A DNA stretch of 64,000 bases from Lewinellaceae bacterium (GTDB lineage Bacteria > Bacteroidota > Bacteroidia > Chitinophagales > Saprospiraceae). Every line of letters starts with the position of its first letter. Position 1 is the stretch's first letter. The DNA lies in contig JACJYR010000002.1 in the NCBI GenBank assembly GCA_020636005.1, positions 992,001 to 1,056,000 on the forward strand, in the 5' to 3' direction. The notes under the pieces were generated by a model that saw nothing but the letters and a program-made list of their open reading frames with translations, did no database searches and was not told the DNA's origin. Position numbers and translations under genes: made by a program. Below, one piece after another: positions 50,416-58,619 of this stretch.

Positions 50416-50419
50416 ATAA

Positions 50420-50662
50420 AAAGCATTATACCTTGCTGGGCAATGGCACGGTGGGAAGGGGGCCATGCTCGTTTTGCAAAGCGGCCAAGCCCAGTTTTTT
50501 GCCATCTCGGTGGTTGACATGCTGGGGCAATCGCTGTTGCAGGTGCAGCTTTCCGGCAGCGGGGAATACGCACTGCCAACAGGCCTGGCCGCCGGGGTGT
50601 ACTGGGTTTTGATAAAAACAAAAACGGGAGAGGGCAGGTGCTTGCGGATGGTGGTTTTTTAG
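50420..50662 (+). pseudogene. Orphan T9SS sorting-domain fragment
   Basis: An 80-residue open stretch reads ALYLAGQWHGGKGAMLVLQS, then VVDMLGQSLLQVQLSGSGEY, ALPTGLAAGVYWVLIKTKTG and a stop. This is the C-terminal half of a type A (Por) sorting domain: VVDMLGQ...L...LPTGLAAGVYWV.IKT. No signal peptide or cargo precedes it; the sequence changes to the 90-bp repeat at 50415. Best read as the 3' end of a lost cargo gene. Confidence 0.75.
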
Positions 50663-50765
50663 CAACGGGGCGGCAAACTTTTGGGCAGTGCAACTCCGGG
50701 CAATGGTTTCATTGGTTGGGCAGGCAAATAACGTTTCCTTAAAAGTAAGATAATCATTTAGACTA

Positions 50766-50795
50766 TTTGACAATATGAAAAATCTTCTACATTTG
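50766..50795 (+). promoter_or_regulatory. Candidate promoter of the 101-aa gene
   Basis: TTTG at 50766-50769 and TACATTTG at 50788-50795, spaced 18 nt, followed by CGCCCGC as at 379 and 1642. Ninety nt before the ATG at 50888. Confidence 0.55.
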
Positions 50796-50887
50796 CGCCC
50801 GCAAAAACTACACACTGTGAAATTGAACGATTGGCCAAATTATTAGCAAGTAAAACCCTGTCCTGACCTTTCAAAAATTTTGATAAC

Positions 50888-51193
50888 ATGAACCACGAAT
50901 ACCAATACATGGTAGATTTTACGATCCCCAAAATTTTACCGGAAGATTTTCTGCGCCTCATCCCCCACCAACGTGCCAAAGTCAACAGATTTTTCAGGGA
51001 AGGCAAATTGATCAACTACGCCCTTTCCCTCGACAACTCTAAGATGTGGGCCGTTATCAGCGCCAACTCCGAGGAGGACGTGGCCAGCCTGCTCAAGGAA
51101 CTGCCCCTGACCCGCTTCATGAAGTACCACGTCAATATGCTCACTTTTTACAATGCGGTAGGCCAGGAGAAACAGGTTTTCTCCATGAATTAA
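50888..51193 (+). CDS. Muconolactone isomerase-like (dimeric alpha+beta barrel) protein
   Basis: 101 aa. MNHEYQYMVDFTIPKILPEDFLRLIPHQRAKVNRFFREGKLINYALSLDNSKMWAVISANSEEDVASLLKELPLTRFMKYHVNML has the beta-alpha-beta-beta-alpha-beta layout of muconolactone isomerase and YciI-like proteins. No aromatic-degradation genes are nearby, so the reaction is unknown. A good promoter candidate precedes it. Confidence 0.75.
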   Translation: MNHEYQYMVDFTIPKILPEDFLRLIPHQRAKVNRFFREGKLINYALSLDNSKMWAVISANSEEDVASLLKELPLTRFMKYHVNMLTFYNAVGQEKQVFSMN

Positions 51194-51399
51194 TATGGTG
51201 AATGGTGAATTAACGCAACCTGTTTCCAACCAGCGCTCCCTGCCAATACCTTTTACCATATTAATTTACCGGGCTACCCGGTACACTGTAAATTAAATTG
51301 CTTTCGATTTATAGCTGAAATCAAAAAACAAGGAACTTAACCTACAGCGTACTTGAGGATAAACGGGCAAGGGATAAGCGGTAAAATTCTTTTGGATTT

Positions 51400-51915
51400 T
51401 TATTCCTTGAACCACCCGGCGTACATGACGTAGTTGTTAGCAATCCGCTCAACTGTGTCTTTGAAAAGGGCAGGTGAAAGGGCTTTTACCATTTTTGCAG
51501 GCACCCCGGCGTATATATGGCCCGCTTTCAACACTGTATTTTCGAGCACCACTGCCCCCGCTGCGACCAGGCAGTTTTCCTCCACCACCGCATGATCCAT
51601 CACGATGGCGCCCATGCCAATCAGCACATTATCGTGAAGGGTGCAGCCGTGCACCAGCGCACGGTGGCCGATGCTCACGTTGTTGCCGATGGTCGTCGCC
51701 GCTTTCAGGTAGGTGCCGTGGATAATTGCCCCATCCTGCACGTTGACCTTTTGGCCCATCCGGATGCTGTTCACATCGCCACGAACGACTGCCTGGAACC
51801 ATACGCTGCAATCGTCGCCCATGATGACATCGCCGATGATGGTGGCGTTTTCCGCCAGGTAGCAGTTATTGCCAAATTGTGGGGCAAAACCCCTGACTGG
51901 TTTTATTAAAGCCAT
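51400..51915 (-). CDS. Gamma-carbonic anhydrase-like protein
   Basis: 171 aa left-handed beta-helix with hexapeptide repeats (NATIIGDVIMGDDCSVWFQAVVRGDV, VNVQDGAIIHGTY, VSIGHRALVHGCTLHDNVLIGMGAIVMD). The metal histidines are present: His in AIIHGT, SIGHRA and LVHGC. The YrdA/PaaY/CaiE-like branch has variable carbonic anhydrase activity. A C-terminal helix caps it. Cytoplasmic, with DUF5691 upstream on the same strand. Confidence 0.93.
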   Translation of the reverse strand: MALIKPVRGFAPQFGNNCYLAENATIIGDVIMGDDCSVWFQAVVRGDVNSIRMGQKVNVQDGAIIHGTYLKAATTIGNNVSIGHRALVHGCTLHDNVLIGMGAIVMDHAVVEENCLVAAGAVVLENTVLKAGHIYAGVPAKMVKALSPALFKDTVERIANNYVMYAGWFKE

Positions 51916-51967
51916 ATTTTTGATGATAGGTTGAGTGAATGAAATAATGGTACAATTGGAGCTATAG

Positions 51968-53482
51968 CTATATCCTGCTCAATTCGGCAATCATTTCTTT
52001 TCTGAACAAAAGGGTGTTCAGCATTTCCTCCACAGGTTTTTCCCAAGCAGCCCATAGGTGCGATTCGGTGTTCCAGCCTTTTTGGTAAACATCGAAAAGC
52101 ACAGGCGAGCTACGGAGGGCCACCATCTTCAGGAATTCTTTATAGTGGAGCGACTCCCAATCCTGCCGTTTAGCAGTGGACACCCAGTTTTTGAAACGGC
52201 TGAGAATCAAGTTGCCAAGTTCGTCATCCCAGTGTGCCTTGTTGTATTGAAACAAACTAAAAACGGGTGCCGATACCGCTGGCAACTGGTTGTTTTCCTT
52301 CAAAATCCGAAGGGAAATTTGGTTAAAAGCAGCAGGGGAAACCTGTTTGGCCAAATCGTTTATTCCCTGGAAGTCCCAATGTGGTGAAGCTGCGGTTTCC
52401 AGCCAATAGGCGCAAATCCCGTCCAGCCATTTTTGGTTGTTGTGGAACAAGGCAGCTTCTGTAATGGCCTTAACAAGAATGCCTGCCCAGTCGCTTCGGA
52501 CAAACATGCCCATGATGTCAGGTAGCTGTTTTTCAAAAAAAACACTCCACACATCCGGCTCAAGGGCAGCAACAAGCTGACCCAGGTAGGCGGCTTTTGC
52601 CCCCCCTTTCCAGTCTGCGTGGATTTTCTGAATGCCGTCCCGGATAGCCTCGTCGTCCGGCTCTTCGGGGATATTGACAGTCAATTTGCCAGCCTTCCAA
52701 TCCAGAATATCCGTTGCCCGGCGGAACATGCGTTTTGAAAGATGTGAGCCGACCATTTTTGCCAACAGCCTGGCGGCCACTTGCCTCACCTCCTTCCGCT
52801 TGTCGTCCAGGCAGCATTCGAGGAAAGGCTCGTCCTGGCCGGAAAGCCCTATTTCCATTTCAGCCAAAAAGGCTGTTTTGTCCCGATAACCTTCTTCGCC
52901 CCAAGTGGATTGGAGTAGGTTGAGGGCAGTTGCTGGGCTGCTTTTTCTTAAATGCCTGAAAAGGGAAAGCCGCTCTTCCCTGGCCCCCGTCCCCCAGTCA
53001 ATTTTAGGGGAAACTTCCAGCCATTTGCCCCAATCGGGGTGCTGGGCAAGCAGCCATCGGCCTCCGGCGCTCAGGGCTGGCTGGAGTTTTTCCCACCAGT
53101 TTCTGGCATCCGGGCGGCGCAGTAGCACAGGCAGGTGTTCTGGTGGCAGGTATTTGCCGTTTTTCAATAAATGTTCGATGAACTCTGGCAGCACTTCCCC
53201 GTATTCGCCGCTCAAAATCAGGTGCAGGTGGTGGGAGGATTTATGGGAGCATATCTTCTCGCCAACAGGTTCGACGGCCTTGGGGAGTTCGCCAGTATAA
53301 TTTTCCAACTGAAAACCTGCCTTCCGCATTTGCCCGTAAAGGGCTACGCCTTCCAATAAGGCTAAAGGGGCTTCTTTTGAAACATCAATGCCTTGCACCC
53401 GCAAAGCCTGCTGTGTTTGTTCGGACAAGGAGCTGTGTTCCGTGCCGAGAAGGGCTGTTTTGACGAGTTCCTGCCAGGGCAT
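51968..53482 (-). CDS. DUF5691 protein
   Basis: 504 aa helical, HEAT-like protein beginning MPWQELVKTALLGTEHSSL, which fits DUF5691. Trp-rich helices run throughout (PDARNWWEKLQPALSAGGRWLLAQHPDW, LDDKRKEVRQVAARLLAKM). DUF5691 genes are usually next to SWIM zinc-finger and MoxR/VWA genes; none is within the window. Function unknown. An octamer tract (53488-53520) lies just upstream. Confidence 0.75.
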   Translation of the reverse strand: MPWQELVKTALLGTEHSSLSEQTQQALRVQGIDVSKEAPLALLEGVALYGQMRKAGFQLENYTGELPKAVEPVGEKICSHKSSHHLHLILSGEYGEVLPEFIEHLLKNGKYLPPEHLPVLLRRPDARNWWEKLQPALSAGGRWLLAQHPDWGKWLEVSPKIDWGTGAREERLSLFRHLRKSSPATALNLLQSTWGEEGYRDKTAFLAEMEIGLSGQDEPFLECCLDDKRKEVRQVAARLLAKMVGSHLSKRMFRRATDILDWKAGKLTVNIPEEPDDEAIRDGIQKIHADWKGGAKAAYLGQLVAALEPDVWSVFFEKQLPDIMGMFVRSDWAGILVKAITEAALFHNNQKWLDGICAYWLETAASPHWDFQGINDLAKQVSPAAFNQISLRILKENNQLPAVSAPVFSLFQYNKAHWDDELGNLILSRFKNWVSTAKRQDWESLHYKEFLKMVALRSSPVLFDVYQKGWNTESHLWAAWEKPVEEMLNTLLFRKEMIAELSRI

Positions 53483-53487
53483 GGGGA

Positions 53488-53520
53488 AGGGGAATTGGTT
53501 GAAATTGGGAAATTGGAAAT
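53488..53520. repeat. Octamer-period tract upstream of DUF5691
   Basis: GGGGAATT, GGTTGAAATT, GGGAAATT, GGAAATCG, ending about 6 nt from the DUF5691 ATG. Same core as 1685-1715 and 19603-19626. Confidence 0.55.
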
Positions 53521-53696
53521 CGAACGGTTGCCTTTTGGACTTTATTCTAAAGCAAGCACCTGCTAATAAAGAGCGGTTAAGTTGTTGATTTTCAGTGTTT
53601 AAATAATTTAAAATTTCAGAACAAACCCTCTTATTAGGCTAAAATTTCCTGTTCCTCAATGTCAAAATGGTTGCAAGGCAAAGGTAGGCATAGTAC

Positions 53697-54407
53697 TCAA
53701 AAAAACGAGTAGCGCAAGGCTACGTCCAAACCTGCCGAATAAAGCCTCGCCCCGGTAGCACTGTCTTTGGCCATAGCAAGTACCTGGATGCCACCGTGTG
53801 GTTGGATTTGGACTCCTATTTTATTGTTGATCGGTATTTCCAGGCCGATGCCCAATGATGCAAAAAGGTTCGCCTTTCTTGTGCCTGGGTACCCGCCCCA
53901 GGATGATTCCGAACTGTTGGACTTGCCAGCATAAATGATAGTAGATTTGGTCTGGCTGGTGAGGTAAACGTTTGGCGCAAGGGTTGGCTGTATGAAGAAC
54001 CTCGTTTTTGCCTGGGATAAGTAATACCGCACTCCGAGCGGGATCTGCAGGAAATAGTGATTGTACCTGGATTTGAAGCCAGTGATTGACTCACCTGATT
54101 GGGCATTGGGATCATAGCCGCCATTCCCATCGTGCTGGGTACCCCATCGAAGATCGTCAACTTTATGCTTCGTGCCATAGCTCGACAATTGCAGGCTAGC
54201 GAGCCATACCAATCGTTCGATGTTGGTGGGCAAGCAGAGGTTGAGGCCAAAGTCATAGCCAACCTTGCCTTTTACCTTGGTCAAGCTTGAAGTTTGGGCA
54301 GTGAAATTGGTATAGGAAGGGGAGATATGGAGTTCAAAGGAAGCCCGATGTTGTGCAAAAACAAACAAAGGGAGCGACAAAAGGATGGTCAGTAAATAAT
54401 TTTTCAT
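53697..54407 (-). CDS. Outer-membrane beta-barrel protein (porin-like)
   Basis: 236 aa. Signal peptide MKNYLLTILLSLPLFVFA. Alternating amphipathic strands follow (KVGYDFGLNLCLP, YFLQIPLGVRYYLSQ, RFFIQPTLAPNVYLTSQ, LFASLGIGLEIPINNKIGVQIQPH), ending with an aromatic residue (LRYSFF), as usual for barrel insertion. Probably an eight-stranded barrel of the OMP_b-brl type. Role unknown. Confidence 0.85.
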   Translation of the reverse strand: MKNYLLTILLSLPLFVFAQHRASFELHISPSYTNFTAQTSSLTKVKGKVGYDFGLNLCLPTNIERLVWLASLQLSSYGTKHKVDDLRWGTQHDGNGGYDPNAQSGESITGFKSRYNHYFLQIPLGVRYYLSQAKTRFFIQPTLAPNVYLTSQTKSTIIYAGKSNSSESSWGGYPGTRKANLFASLGIGLEIPINNKIGVQIQPHGGIQVLAMAKDSATGARLYSAGLDVALRYSFF

Positions 54408-54429
54408 TTTTTCTGGAAATCAACGATAC

Positions 54430-55058
54430 TTAGTTTAGCCTGTCCAAGGTTTCTTTGATCTTGAGCACAAATTCAAGTTCGACTTTCAGTTTTGTTGCAA
54501 CTTCGGAGGGTTCCATGCCTTTTTGAAGCAAAAACTGGACGGGGACGGCAAGTAGTGCACCTTCTTGCCTACCTTTTTCAATCCCTTTTTCAATCCCTTT
54601 TTCAATCCCTTTTTCAAGACCTTTTTCAAGACCTTTTTCAAGACCTTCTTCAAGACCTTCCTGCCGGGCGTTTTCTATGATAATTTCCCTGAGTGTCATG
54701 CCGGTTATTTTTTCCATTGGTTCGATAATTTTGTCAAATTTATGGTAAAAATCTGTTTGTACAAACGCTGTGTAATACTTTATAAATTCAAAGATCATCC
54801 TGATTGTTTCTTTTGGGTAGCCTTTTTCCAACAGCTTTTTCAAAAGCCTCAATTTGGCTTTTAACCTTGTTTCGTCTGGCTTAGTGCCGATTTTCAACTC
54901 ATACCATTCAGTTTCCATGATCATGGCAAATGGATTGGCACCGTATTCCTTCAATGCCCGAAAAATATCATTTTTGATAAAACATTCCCAAAGTACCCGC
55001 ATCGGCCAATTTCGATACCTTTGCCGCCGCATCCGTGCCTGCCCATCCTGGCACAGCA
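54430..55058 (-). pseudogene. 5'-truncated Rpn-type (PD-(D/E)XK) transposase-like nuclease
   Basis: Only the C-terminal half is recognisable: ALKEYGANPFAMIMETEWYELK, then LLEKGYPKETIRMIFEFIKYYTAF, and a tail of EKG(L/I) repeats, as in Rpn/YhgA-like proteins. The nuclease domain is missing. The open frame continues upstream only through repeat copy I (55061-55168), so its apparent N-terminus is not native. The tail is encoded by about seven 12-bp repeats (54571-54660). Probably non-functional. Confidence 0.7.
54571..54660. repeat. 12-bp tandem repeats encoding an EKG(I/L) tail
   Basis: Units cctttttcaatc and cctttttcaaga alternate in two blocks. In the protein they give EKGLEKGLEKGIEKGIEKG, typical of Rpn-family C-termini. 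Copy number is expected to vary between strains. Confidence 0.8.
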
Positions 55059-55060
55059 TC

Positions 55061-55168
55061 GTTAGAAAAAATGAAAAAATAACTTCCCTTTTTTGTTGTT
55101 GAAAACCCCGGCAATAGAGGGTTTTTTTATAAATAATCCCGATGCCCGGGATCTGTTTTCCTTCGAAC
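55061..55168 (+). repeat. Dispersed hairpin repeat, copy I
   Basis: Full-length but diverged copy, with hairpin atcccgatgcccgggat in place of the consensus. It joins the truncated Rpn gene to the helicase gene and ends 4 nt before the helicase GTG start. Confidence 0.8.
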
Positions 55169-55172
55169 CACC

Positions 55173-58100
55173 GTGAAAAAAAAAGACCACAAATCCGCCG
55201 AACTCGCCCGCCTGTTTTACCGTGAAATTGTAAAAATCCACGACAACGGGGCCTGGTCGCCCACGGCCAAAGCAGATGCCCTGGGCCGTTTGTTGGAACT
55301 GCTTTTCCTGGAGGTGACAAAGGAGGAAAACATCCAATTCACTACCCTTTTCGCCCGCATCGCTTTTGCCTGCCACAAGTTCCAGGTGGAAAAAAGGACG
55401 CAGTATTGGGTTCATTTTTTCAGGAAAAAAATAAGGGTGCCGGTGCCGGAAGATGAGGCTGAAAAGGTTTATGGGCTTGGGCTGCGGGCGGTGTGTGATT
55501 GCATCGAAGCCCTTTTCGGCGAAGCGGCCCCGGAGGACACCCAGCATTTTTTACCCAAAAAAATCCCTTATGCCTACACCGAAATAAAGGTGAAGGAATT
55601 CCGAAGGATAGCCCGTGTCATCGCACTGGCCGACGACGGGGAAAACGACCTGCTCATCGCCCGTGACGAAGAAAATCCCTCCCAAGCCATTTTCGTCCAA
55701 TACAACATCGCCGACCGCAACGAACCCTTCAACCCCACCATCCGTGAAATCCGACAGACCATTGGCTTCCCGGTCACTCTTAGCCTGATAGACATAGAAA
55801 TCGTCGAGTCCCCCCAAACCATCTACCGCCCCAGGGCCATCGTCGTCGAACCCGACTACCTCCTCGACGTCTCCACCATCGCCAACTGCTTCCAGGGCAG
55901 CAGTGCAGAACCCGTCGTTTACCTGCTCCAAAAATTCCTGCCCAATGAGCCGAGCCTCCCAATGATCCTTGGGAACATCGCCAACTTTTTCCTGGACGAG
56001 CTGATGCACAACCCAAAAGCGGTATTCAAGGAGACTTTTCCCAAAGTCTTCAAAACCAGCCCTTTGGTTTTCTCGCTGCTACCCGACGCCGCCATCCGGG
56101 AACTATACGAAAAGGCGCAGCGCCATTGGATCACCCTGCAAACGATGGTGTTGCAGGGCATGAAAAAGTTCGACATCGAACCATCCCAGACTTACCTCGA
56201 ACCGAGTTTTTACGATGAAACGCATGGCCTGCAAGGCCGCCTCGACGTGTTTTTCAAAAACGAAAACCGCAGCGCCATTATCGAACTGAAAAGCGGAAAA
56301 CCATTCATGGCCAACCGCTACGGCATCGGTGCCAGCCATTTTATCCAAACCCTTTTGTACGATCTGATGGTGAGCTCCACCTTCGGCGAAGGGGTGCAAC
56401 CAGCGAGCTATATCCTTTACAGCGGCCTGGAAACCAACCAATTGCGGTACGCCCCGCCCGTAAAATCGGAGCAGCACGAGGCCCTGCAAATCCGCAACCA
56501 ACTCGTCGCCCTCGACCACCAGTTGGCGGCCATCAAAGGCAAAGTGGAAATGGCCCCCATCCTGCAAAGGATAACCTCGAACCGCTTCCCCCATATCAAA
56601 GGCTACCTCAGCAAGAACATCGAGCTGTTTGAAAAAAACTACCATGCGCTGGACGATCTCGAACGGAGCTATTTCAATGCGTTTTCCGGCCTCATCGCAC
56701 GGGAGCACCAACTGGCCAAAACCGGCCTGCAAGGTGTGGACAAAGCCAACGGCCTCGCCTCCCTTTGGCTGGATACTTTTGAGGAAAAAGAAGCGGGCTT
56801 CCAAATCATCAAGTCCCTGAAAATCAAGGCCAACTTGGCCAATGCGGACGATGCCATCATCGTTTTTGAAAAAACAAAAGCCACCAACCCCCTCGCCAAT
56901 TTCCGAACAGGCGACATCGCAGTTTTATACCCATTAGGCCCGTCCACAGTTGGCACTTCCCAGTCACCAGCCACCAATCACCAATCACCCCTTAAAACAC
57001 AAATTTTCAAAGCAACCATCTTGTCCGTAACGGCAGAGGAGGTTGCCGTCCGATTGCGGTACAAACAATTCAACTTGCAGATTTTCAGCGAGTTCGACAC
57101 TTGGAATTTGGAGCATGATCAGATGGATATGAGCTTCACGGCGATGTACCAGGGCTTGTTCCGATGGGCGCAAAGCGATAGGAAGAAACGGGAATTGCTG
57201 CTGACAACGAGACCGCCAAAACATGGGCAACCTATCCATTTGAACGGAGACGCTGAGGCCGTAGGTTTTGAACCAGCAGCAGGCTTGACCGACGAGCAAC
57301 AACGGATTTTACAAAAAATGCTCGCCGCCCAGGAATACTTCCTGTTATGGGGCCCACCCGGCACTGGCAAGACCAGCCAGATGCTCAAACAATACGCCGG
57401 TTGGATTTTTAAAAACACCCAGGAAAACCTGCTGCTGCTGGCCTACACCAACCGGGCAGTGGACGAAATCTGCGAAGCGCTCGACGGCCTTGGCGAGGAG
57501 GTGAAAGAGGCCTACCTCCGCATTGGCTCCCGCTATTCCACGGGCGAACAGTTTCTAAACCAATTACTTAGCAGCAAGATTGAGGGCGTCGCCACCCGCA
57601 GCGTACTGAAAGAGGTGTTGGGCCGCCACCGCATTTTTGTGAGCACGCTGGCCTCCTTATCCAACAACCTGGAACTGCTGAAACTGAAAAAATTCCGGCG
57701 GGTGGTGATTGACGAAGCGTCGCAGATTCTGGAACCGATGCTGGTCGGCCTATTGCCGCAATTTGAGCAATTTATCCTCATCGGCGACCACAAGCAACTG
57801 CCTGCTGTGGTAGTGCAGGATCACTCCGCTTCTGTGGTGGAAGATGAAAAACTGCAAGCTATTGGCCTCCAAAACCTGCGCAATTCCTTCTTCGAGCGGC
57901 TCTACCGTCGCTGCTGCGAGCAAGGCTGGCACTGGGCCTACGACCACCTCAGCCACCAAGGCCGCATGCACAAGGACATCATGCGCTTCCCCGGCGAGCA
58001 GTTCTACGAGGGGAAACTGCGCATTTTACCGGCGGCTATTTTAGTATCGAAAAAACAATCTGCCCCCCTACCCTTCCATCAGGTTGATGCTCAAATAGGG

Positions 58101-58595
58101 TGGCAAAAAAAAGTGCTGGAGCGCCGTCTCGTTTTCCTCCCTACGCCCATTGACTGGCGCAGCCCTTCCCGCAAAACCAACCGCCACGAAGCCGAACTCC
58201 TGGCCGAATTGGTAAAACTTTTCCAACATCACTATGCCCCCAACGAACAACTATCAACCAACAACCATCAACAATCCATTGGCATCATCACCCCCTACCG
58301 TGCGCAAATCGCCCAGATTCAGGAGGTTTTCCAACAAGCAAACATTGATTGCGGCGAATTGACCATTGATACCGTGGAGCGCTATCAGGGCGGCGCCCGT
58401 GACATCATCCTCATTTCTCTTTGCACCAATGTGGCTTCGCAAATGGACTCGCTGGTGTCGCTTTCAGAGGAAGGTGTTGACCGCAAACTGAACGTGGCGC
58501 TCACCAGGGCAAGGGAGCATGTGGTGGTGCTGGGAAACGAGGAATTACTGGGGCAAAATGAGGTTTACAGGAAGCTGATTGATTTTTGCAAATAA
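55173..58595 (+). CDS. Dna2-like nuclease-helicase (PD-(D/E)XK + superfamily 1B helicase)
   Basis: 1140 aa, GTG start. N-terminal 1-300 is unassigned. Residues about 340-395 carry a RecB/Dna2-type nuclease core: YLEPSFYDETHGLQGRLDVFFKNENRSAIIELKSGKP (D and E-x-K). From about 705 an Upf1/Dna2-type helicase follows: Walker A LLWGPPGTGKTSQM (about 724-737), Walker B VVIDEASQ, GDHKQLPAVV, SHQGRMHKDIMRFP, VERYQGGARDIILISLCTN and LNVALTRAREHVVVLGN. No iron-sulfur cysteine set like that of eukaryotic Dna2 is evident. Two 35-nt heptamer tracts lie in frame (594-605 and 1024-1035). It sits alone between a repeat and the uronate operon; a repair or defence role is possible. Confidence 0.85.
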   Translation: MKKKDHKSAELARLFYREIVKIHDNGAWSPTAKADALGRLLELLFLEVTKEENIQFTTLFARIAFACHKFQVEKRTQYWVHFFRKKIRVPVPEDEAEKVYGLGLRAVCDCIEALFGEAAPEDTQHFLPKKIPYAYTEIKVKEFRRIARVIALADDGENDLLIARDEENPSQAIFVQYNIADRNEPFNPTIREIRQTIGFPVTLSLIDIEIVESPQTIYRPRAIVVEPDYLLDVSTIANCFQGSSAEPVVYLLQKFLPNEPSLPMILGNIANFFLDELMHNPKAVFKETFPKVFKTSPLVFSLLPDAAIRELYEKAQRHWITLQTMVLQGMKKFDIEPSQTYLEPSFYDETHGLQGRLDVFFKNENRSAIIELKSGKPFMANRYGIGASHFIQTLLYDLMVSSTFGEGVQPASYILYSGLETNQLRYAPPVKSEQHEALQIRNQLVALDHQLAAIKGKVEMAPILQRITSNRFPHIKGYLSKNIELFEKNYHALDDLERSYFNAFSGLIAREHQLAKTGLQGVDKANGLASLWLDTFEEKEAGFQIIKSLKIKANLANADDAIIVFEKTKATNPLANFRTGDIAVLYPLGPSTVGTSQSPATNHQSPLKTQIFKATILSVTAEEVAVRLRYKQFNLQIFSEFDTWNLEHDQMDMSFTAMYQGLFRWAQSDRKKRELLLTTRPPKHGQPIHLNGDAEAVGFEPAAGLTDEQQRILQKMLAAQEYFLLWGPPGTGKTSQMLKQYAGWIFKNTQENLLLLAYTNRAVDEICEALDGLGEEVKEAYLRIGSRYSTGEQFLNQLLSSKIEGVATRSVLKEVLGRHRIFVSTLASLSNNLELLKLKKFRRVVIDEASQILEPMLVGLLPQFEQFILIGDHKQLPAVVVQDHSASVVEDEKLQAIGLQNLRNSFFERLYRRCCEQGWHWAYDHLSHQGRMHKDIMRFPGEQFYEGKLRILPAAILVSKKQSAPLPFHQVDAQIGWQKKVLERRLVFLPTPIDWRSPSRKTNRHEAELLAELVKLFQHHYAPNEQLSTNNHQQSIGIITPYRAQIAQIQEVFQQANIDCGELTIDTVERYQGGARDIILISLCTNVASQMDSLVSLSEEGVDRKLNVALTRAREHVVVLGNEELLGQNEVYRKLIDFCK
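56954..56988. repeat. In-frame heptamer tract 1 in the helicase gene
   Basis: CACTTCC, CAGTCAC, CAGCCAC, CAATCAC, CAATCAC. It encodes TSQSPATNHQSP in the linker between the nuclease and helicase parts. Confidence 0.8.
58241..58275. repeat. In-frame heptamer tract 2 in the helicase gene
   Basis: CAACGAA, CAACTAT, CAACCAA, CAACCAT, CAACAAT: CAAC fixed, three bases free, five times. It encodes NEQLSTNNHQQS within the helicase domain, just before the conserved IGIITPYRAQ strand. Confidence 0.85.
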
Positions 58596-58619
58596 AATGA
58601 TTCAATTAAACCAACCAAC

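Noticed and set aside
55061..55320. N-terminal extension of the Rpn-like frame up to 55320
   Set aside because: This part is repeat copy I plus antisense helicase sequence; it has no Rpn homology.
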